From: Streptomyces sp. Ru72
GTDB lineage: Bacteria; Actinomycetota; Actinomycetes; Streptomycetales; Streptomycetaceae
NCBI RefSeq assembly: GCF_002920635.1
Contig: NZ_PQSR01000023.1
Span: forward strand, 26,684 to 90,683
Direction: 5' to 3'
DNA: 64,000 nucleotides
The first letter of the stretch is position 1; the number at the start of each line of letters is the position of its first letter. Below the pieces are notes generated by a model. It was not told where the DNA came from, ran no database searches, and saw nothing but the letters and a program-made list of their open reading frames with translations. The position numbers were made by a program, and so were the translations under genes. This document shows positions 60,243 to 64,000 of the stretch, one piece after another.

Positions 60243-61889
60243 ATGGCTCTCCTGCACAGACGACTGCTGCGTCTCCTCACAGCCACCGCGCTCACGCTCT
60301 CCGCCTGTGTCACCGCCTCCGCCGGCACGACCGCCCAGGCTGCACCGGGCAGCCCCGCGCTCACCCCGCCGTTGGGCTGGAACAGCTGGAACAGCTTCGG
60401 ATGCGGTGTCGACGAGACACAGGTCCGCCAGGCCGCCGACGCGATGGTGTCCTCGGGCATGAAGGACGCGGGCTACCAGTACGTCGTCGTCGACGACTGC
60501 TGGTTCGACCCGCAGCGTGACAGCGCGGGCAACCTGCGGGCCAACGCGACCAAGTTCCCCAGCGGCATGAAGGCGCTCGGGGACTACATCCACAGCAAGG
60601 GCCTGAAGTTCGGCATCTACGAGGCACCCAACGAGAAGACGTGCGCGCAGGGCGTGGGCACCTACCCCGGCTCCACCGGCAGCAAGGGCCACGAGGTCCA
60701 GGACGCCAACACGTTCGCCTCCTGGGGCGTGGACTACCTCAAGTACGACTGGTGTTCCGGCAGCGGCACCCTGGCCGATCAGGTCGCGCAGTTCACCACC
60801 ATGCGCGACGCCCTGCGCGCCACCGGCCGCCCGATCGTCTACAGCATCAACCCCAACAGCTTCCACCCCATCACCGGCGCCACCTACAACTGGGGTCAGG
60901 TCGCCGACCTGTGGCGGACGACCGAGGACCTGCTCGACATCTGGCAGAACGGCAACACCAACAGCTACCCGATGGGCGTCGGCAACGTCCTCGACATCGA
61001 CGCGCCGCTGGCCGCCCAGTCGGGTCCGGGCCACTGGAACGATCCCGACATGCTGGTCGTCGGCCGTCCCGGTCTATCGCTGACCGAGTCCCGCTCCCAC
61101 TTCGCCCTGTGGGCACTGCTCTCGGCCCCCCTCATCGCGGGCAACGACATCCGCACCATGTCCGCCGACGTGAGCGCGATCCTGCGCAACCCCCGCCTGC
61201 TGGCGGTGAACCAGGACAAGCTGGGCGCAGGCGGGCGCCGGGTCCGCGACGACGGCGACACCGAGGTGTACGCCAAGCCCCTGTCCGACGGCTCGGTCGC
61301 GGTCGGCCTGTTCAACCGGGGCAGCGGCACCGCGACCATCAGCGCCACGGCCGCGCAGGTCGGCCTCACCGGCGGGCCGTTCACCCTCACCGACCTGTGG
61401 ACCGGCGGCACGTCGACCACCTCCGGGCAGATCTCGGCGAGCGTCCCCGCGCACGGGGTCGCCGTGTTCAAGGTGACCGGCGGCAGCCCGCTGGCCTCGA
61501 CCACCGCACGCCTGCGCGGTACCGGGTCCGGCCGCTGCCTGGACGTGGACGGCGCCTCCACCGCGGCCGGGGCGAAGACGCTGATCTGGGACTGCCACAG
61601 CGCCGCCAACCAGCTGTGGACCACGTGGGCCGGAGGCGAGATCCGGGTCTACGGCGACAAGTGCCTGGACGCCTCCAACCAGGGCACCACCAACGGCACG
61701 CCGGTCATCATCTGGCCCTGCAACGGCCAGGACAACCAGAAGTGGACCACTCAGGCCGACGGGTCGATCCGCAACGTCCGCGCCGGGCTGTGCCTCGACG
61801 TCAACGGGGCCGGCACCGCCAACGGGACTCCGGTCATCCTGTGGACCTGCAACGGCCAGAACAACCAGAAGTGGACCACGCTCCCGTAA
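60243..61889 (+). CDS. Secreted GH27 enzyme (alpha-galactosidase / beta-L-arabinopyranosidase) with ricin lectin
   Basis: 548 residues. Signal peptide MALLHRRLLRLLTATALTLS...AQAA. GH27 barrel: TPPLGWNSWNSFGCGVDE, YVVVDDCWFDPQRDS, YLKYDWCS (nucleophile Asp) and HWNDPDMLVVG (acid/base Asp). A beta-sandwich (NRGSGTATI) and a ricin B-type lectin with QxW repeats complete it. Where most alpha-galactosidases have a GIYxDxGxxTC loop, this one has LKFGIYEAPNEKTCAQ. This loop change is compatible with altered specificity; a Streptomyces GH27 beta-L-arabinopyranosidase is known. Given its arabinan-related neighbours I favour an arabinose-directed role without being sure. Confidence 0.88.
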   Translation: MALLHRRLLRLLTATALTLSACVTASAGTTAQAAPGSPALTPPLGWNSWNSFGCGVDETQVRQAADAMVSSGMKDAGYQYVVVDDCWFDPQRDSAGNLRANATKFPSGMKALGDYIHSKGLKFGIYEAPNEKTCAQGVGTYPGSTGSKGHEVQDANTFASWGVDYLKYDWCSGSGTLADQVAQFTTMRDALRATGRPIVYSINPNSFHPITGATYNWGQVADLWRTTEDLLDIWQNGNTNSYPMGVGNVLDIDAPLAAQSGPGHWNDPDMLVVGRPGLSLTESRSHFALWALLSAPLIAGNDIRTMSADVSAILRNPRLLAVNQDKLGAGGRRVRDDGDTEVYAKPLSDGSVAVGLFNRGSGTATISATAAQVGLTGGPFTLTDLWTGGTSTTSGQISASVPAHGVAVFKVTGGSPLASTTARLRGTGSGRCLDVDGASTAAGAKTLIWDCHSAANQLWTTWAGGEIRVYGDKCLDASNQGTTNGTPVIIWPCNGQDNQKWTTQADGSIRNVRAGLCLDVNGAGTANGTPVILWTCNGQNNQKWTTLP

Positions 61890-61930
61890 CCCGCCACCCC
61901 TGCCCGCGCAGGGAGATTCCCGATCGGTAG

Positions 61931-61973
61931 AGGGCAGTCCCACGGCAGCAGGCCGAGCTGCGGGGACTGCCCT
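61931..61973 (+). terminator. Terminator after the GH27 gene
   Basis: AGGGCAGTCCC and GGGACTGCCCT form an 11-bp stem enclosing a smaller GCAGC/GCTGC hairpin, 42 bp after the stop. Confidence 0.7.
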
Positions 61974-62041
61974 CCTGCACCGGTACCGGGACTTCCAGCC
62001 CATCGTCGCAGGCACCGGCCAGGCACTCCGCGCCTGACGCG

Positions 62042-62346
62042 GAGATCCTGCTGGGCGGCAACGGCAACACCGGCAACGTCACCGTCGACCTCAACTGCCT
62101 CGGCACCACGTCTGTGGTGGAGAACAGCCGGGTGCGCGCGATCGTCCAGCGCGTACCGAACAGCGGCGACGGTGCGGTGACGGGGTCGGTGACGGTCTCC
62201 GACCAGGCTCTGACCGGTCAGCGGCAACTCGGCCTCGGTGTGCGTGCCGTGGACGAATGCCGCCGACGGCTGCACGGTCACCGTGCTCTTGCCGTCCGAC
62301 ACCACCGTCTCCCCGGCCGCGGTGGTACAGCACAGCGGTCAGTGCC
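62042..62346 (+). pseudogene. Decayed C-terminal domain of a secreted CAZyme, copy B
   Basis: Reads EILLGGNGNTGNVTVDLNCL, VVENSRVRAIVQRVP and SVTVSDQALTG. It then shifts frame by one base to SVCVPWTNAADGCTVTVLLP. The second half aligns with copy A (52915-53195, opposite strand), which shares ENxRVRxxVQxVP, TVS and DGCTxTLLxPS. Frameshifted and lacking any catalytic domain. The two copies are in inverted orientation around the GH43-GH127-GH62-GH27 block. Confidence 0.6.
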
Positions 62347-62468
62347 CCCTGGTCGAGCGCGCCGAGATCGGACTCTGCGACAGCCGTACGACGTTTGTCC
62401 TCGCTGCCCTGCCACGTATGAGCCGGCCACAGCGGGGGCCGTCCCCGTTGGTGCCCGGCACCGATGGT

Positions 62469-62505
62469 CTCCCGGGACCGGAGCCCGAAGGGGCGGTCCC
62501 GGGAG
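62469..62505 (-). terminator. Terminator after the SGNH hydrolase gene
   Basis: CTCCCGGGACCG and CGGTCCCGGGAG form a perfect 12-bp stem with a 13-base loop, 6 bp beyond the stop of the leftward gene. Confidence 0.7.
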
Positions 62506-62511
62506 TGGGGG

Positions 62512-63618
62512 TCATCCGGCGGTCAGAGTGGTCCACTTCTGGTTGGAGCCGCCGTTGCAGTCCCACAGCACGAGCTGCGTGCCGTCGGTCGTGGAGGAGC
62601 CGGGATCGTCGAGGCAGCGGCCGGAGGCGGGGTTGCGGTAGCCGCCGTTGTAGGGCTGCCAGATCTGGTTGGCGCCGCCGTGGCAGGCCCAGATCTGCAC
62701 CTTGGTGCCGTTGGCGGTGGCCCCGCCGGCGGCGTCCAGGCACTTGCCCATGGAGCGCAGGGTGCCGTCGGTGTAGAGCGACCAGAGCTGGTTGGCAGCG
62801 CCGTTGCAGCTCCAGATCTGGACGGCGGTCCCGTCGGCGGTGCCGGCGCCGCTGACGTCCATGCACTTGCCGGCGATGCCGGACTGCACGGGTGCGGGGG
62901 CGGGTGCGGGGTTCCTCAGCCACCCGGCGCTGTCCGCGGACTGGATGCCACGGTGGAAGGCGTCGGCCATCTTCTGGTAGCCCGAGTCGTTGGGGTGCAG
63001 TGCGTCGGCCAGGTCGGCCGTGGTCAGGCTGCTCATGTCGACGTAGGCGACGTGCTTGCCCGCGGCCTGTGCGTCGCTCACGATCTGGGGGATGGCCTGG
63101 TTGTACGCGGCCCGGTACTGCTCCTCCGAGCCGCTGGTGGACACGACCAGGGAGGCCACGAGGACGGTTGCGTCGGGGACGTCGGCGGTGATCTGGTTGA
63201 CCAGCGACCTCAGCCGGGCGGTGGCCGTGGAGACCTGGTAGGACTGGTTGAGGTCGTTGGTACCGATGTGCAGCGTGACGACGTTGGGCCGGTAGCGGGT
63301 CAGCGAGGCGTCGGCGAGTGCGGCGATCTGGTCGATGCGGTATCCGGAGTGGCCTTCGTTGTCGGGGTCGGACATCGAACCGTTCCGTCCCGTGCCGACG
63401 AAGTCCAGCGGATGGCCGTCCGCCGCAAGCTCGTTCCACAGCGGACCCCGGTACCCGTTACCCGTACTGCTTCCCACCCCCCAGGTGATCGAGTCACCCA
63501 ACGGCATGACCCGCAAGGGCGTGTTGGAGGCAGCGGAGGCAGGGGTCACACCTGCCGCCGTCACCCCGAGCGCGGCGGCGACAAGCGTGACCAGGGATAG
63601 AATCCAGGACTTTCTCAT
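62512..63618 (-). CDS. Secreted SGNH/GDSL esterase with ricin-lectin tail
   Basis: 368 residues. Signal peptide MRKSWILSLVTLVAAALGVT...ASAA. SGNH blocks: VMPLGDSITWGVGSS (block I Ser), GHSGYRI (block II Gly), TLHIGTNDLNQ (block III Asn) and ADALHPNDSGYQKMAD (block V Asp-His). A Pro/Ala linker (NPAPAPAPVQ) leads to a ricin B-type lectin with three QxW repeats. It probably removes acetyl or other ester groups from xylan or pectin. The tail is close to those of the GH62 and GH27 enzymes. Confidence 0.92.
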   Translation of the reverse strand: MRKSWILSLVTLVAAALGVTAAGVTPASAASNTPLRVMPLGDSITWGVGSSTGNGYRGPLWNELAADGHPLDFVGTGRNGSMSDPDNEGHSGYRIDQIAALADASLTRYRPNVVTLHIGTNDLNQSYQVSTATARLRSLVNQITADVPDATVLVASLVVSTSGSEEQYRAAYNQAIPQIVSDAQAAGKHVAYVDMSSLTTADLADALHPNDSGYQKMADAFHRGIQSADSAGWLRNPAPAPAPVQSGIAGKCMDVSGAGTADGTAVQIWSCNGAANQLWSLYTDGTLRSMGKCLDAAGGATANGTKVQIWACHGGANQIWQPYNGGYRNPASGRCLDDPGSSTTDGTQLVLWDCNGGSNQKWTTLTAG

Positions 63619-63744
63619 GAAGTCTCCTCTCTTTTACGAATGATCACTGGATCAGCGGGGCTGATCGACGCCCGGCCGTACCAGGGTGTGACGCGTGACG
63701 ACGCCTCTCTCGGCTTCCGGCTCTCCGAACACCAGGGCGCCTGG

Positions 63745-64000
63745 TCATGGCTGGAGCACCGCCACGCCGTAGCGGCCGAGGGTCACCCCGTCGGTGACGG
63801 TCCCCGCTGTCAGCAGGTCGTGGCGGGTGCCGGGCACCTCGACGGTCACCGGCTCGCGGCCGTGGTCCACTGGAAGCAGCAGACGGCATCGGTGCCCCGG
63901 GTCACGGCCTGCAGGGACCACAGCCGGTTGAGGCCATGGGGCTTGGGGCGGTTCACGCCCGCCAGGTGACCGGCCCGGCCACCTGCTTCATGACCATCGG
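63745..64000 (-). pseudogene. GH42 beta-galactosidase remnant with internal deletion, runs off the window
   Basis: Entering from the right edge, GVNRPKPHGLNRLWSLQAVT, then DAVCCFQW is the region of GH42 enzymes shortly before the nucleophile Glu. A few codons later, in another frame, GREPVTVEVPGTRHDLLTAG, then VTLGRYGVAVLQP is the very C-terminus of the same family. About 300 residues expected between these parts are missing, and the join shifts the frame. Whether the 5' part outside the window is intact cannot be seen. Confidence 0.65.

Overview
The window is very GC-rich, uses GTG and TTG starts often, and carries WhiB, DUF3140, DUF3566 and Tat-exported, ricin-lectin-tailed glycosidases. 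This points to a Streptomyces chromosome, probably an accessory arm region. The calls rest on reading translated sequence; no database was searched.

Bases 1-20,017 hold the most unusual structure. A secreted M9 collagenase gene is cut in two: its signal peptide and N-terminal part lie at 2,383-2,741 and its catalytic remainder at 18,398-20,017. Between them sits a 15.66-kb block bounded by TTCCC / GGGAA termini, each next to a 6-bp core (GTCGCG on the left, GTGGCG on the right). A leftward operon of three tyrosine-recombinase-type proteins and a small TnpC-like protein begins 44 bp inside the right end, each gene overlapping the next by GTGA. This looks like a Tn554/RIT-like integrative element. 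Its cargo is an ABC exporter with a two-component system (3.0-6.9 kb) and a LysR-controlled flavin reductase / hydrolase / FAD monooxygenase operon (7.4-11.7 kb), plus decayed AttH-like and IS5-like fragments. Rejoining the flanks at the core puts the two collagenase pieces back in one reading frame, although the left piece also carries a separate frameshift.

Bases 20-25 kb hold small accessory genes: DUF429, DUF3566, a membrane protein, a Csp-type copper-binding four-helix protein, TetR, and a double GNAT protein. Bases 24.8-36.5 kb are an L-arabinose locus. It has araB-araA-araD downstream of a sugar ABC importer (lipoprotein, double ATPase, permease), a LacI-type regulator, and a secreted GH54-type arabinofuranosidase. 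Two nearly identical 18-bp sites lie upstream of the regulator and the arabinofuranosidase. A second operator-like motif is shared by araB and the GH62 gene 30 kb away.

Bases 36.7-52.7 kb are more core-like: tRNA-Pro(GGG), DUF309, cobF, a truncated HIT gene, cobK, a HAD phosphatase, a TSUP permease, a thiolase, a whiB-dps-DUF3140-HhH cluster, a secreted phosphodiesterase, a TPP-riboswitch-controlled cytX-thiD pair, an SLC13/ArsB-like permease, gnd and a dihydrolipoamide dehydrogenase.

Bases 52.9-64 kb form a second plant-polysaccharide island: GH43, GH127, GH62, GH27 and an SGNH hydrolase, all with ricin-type (CBM13-like) repeats. Around them are decayed fragments of GH29, GH42 and a duplicated CAZyme C-terminal domain. 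The two copies of that last fragment lie in opposite orientation on either side of the intact genes. With the 25-36 kb locus this makes a coherent arabinan/arabinoxylan pathway: extracellular release of arabinose, ABC import, then conversion to xylulose-5-phosphate, with gnd nearby.
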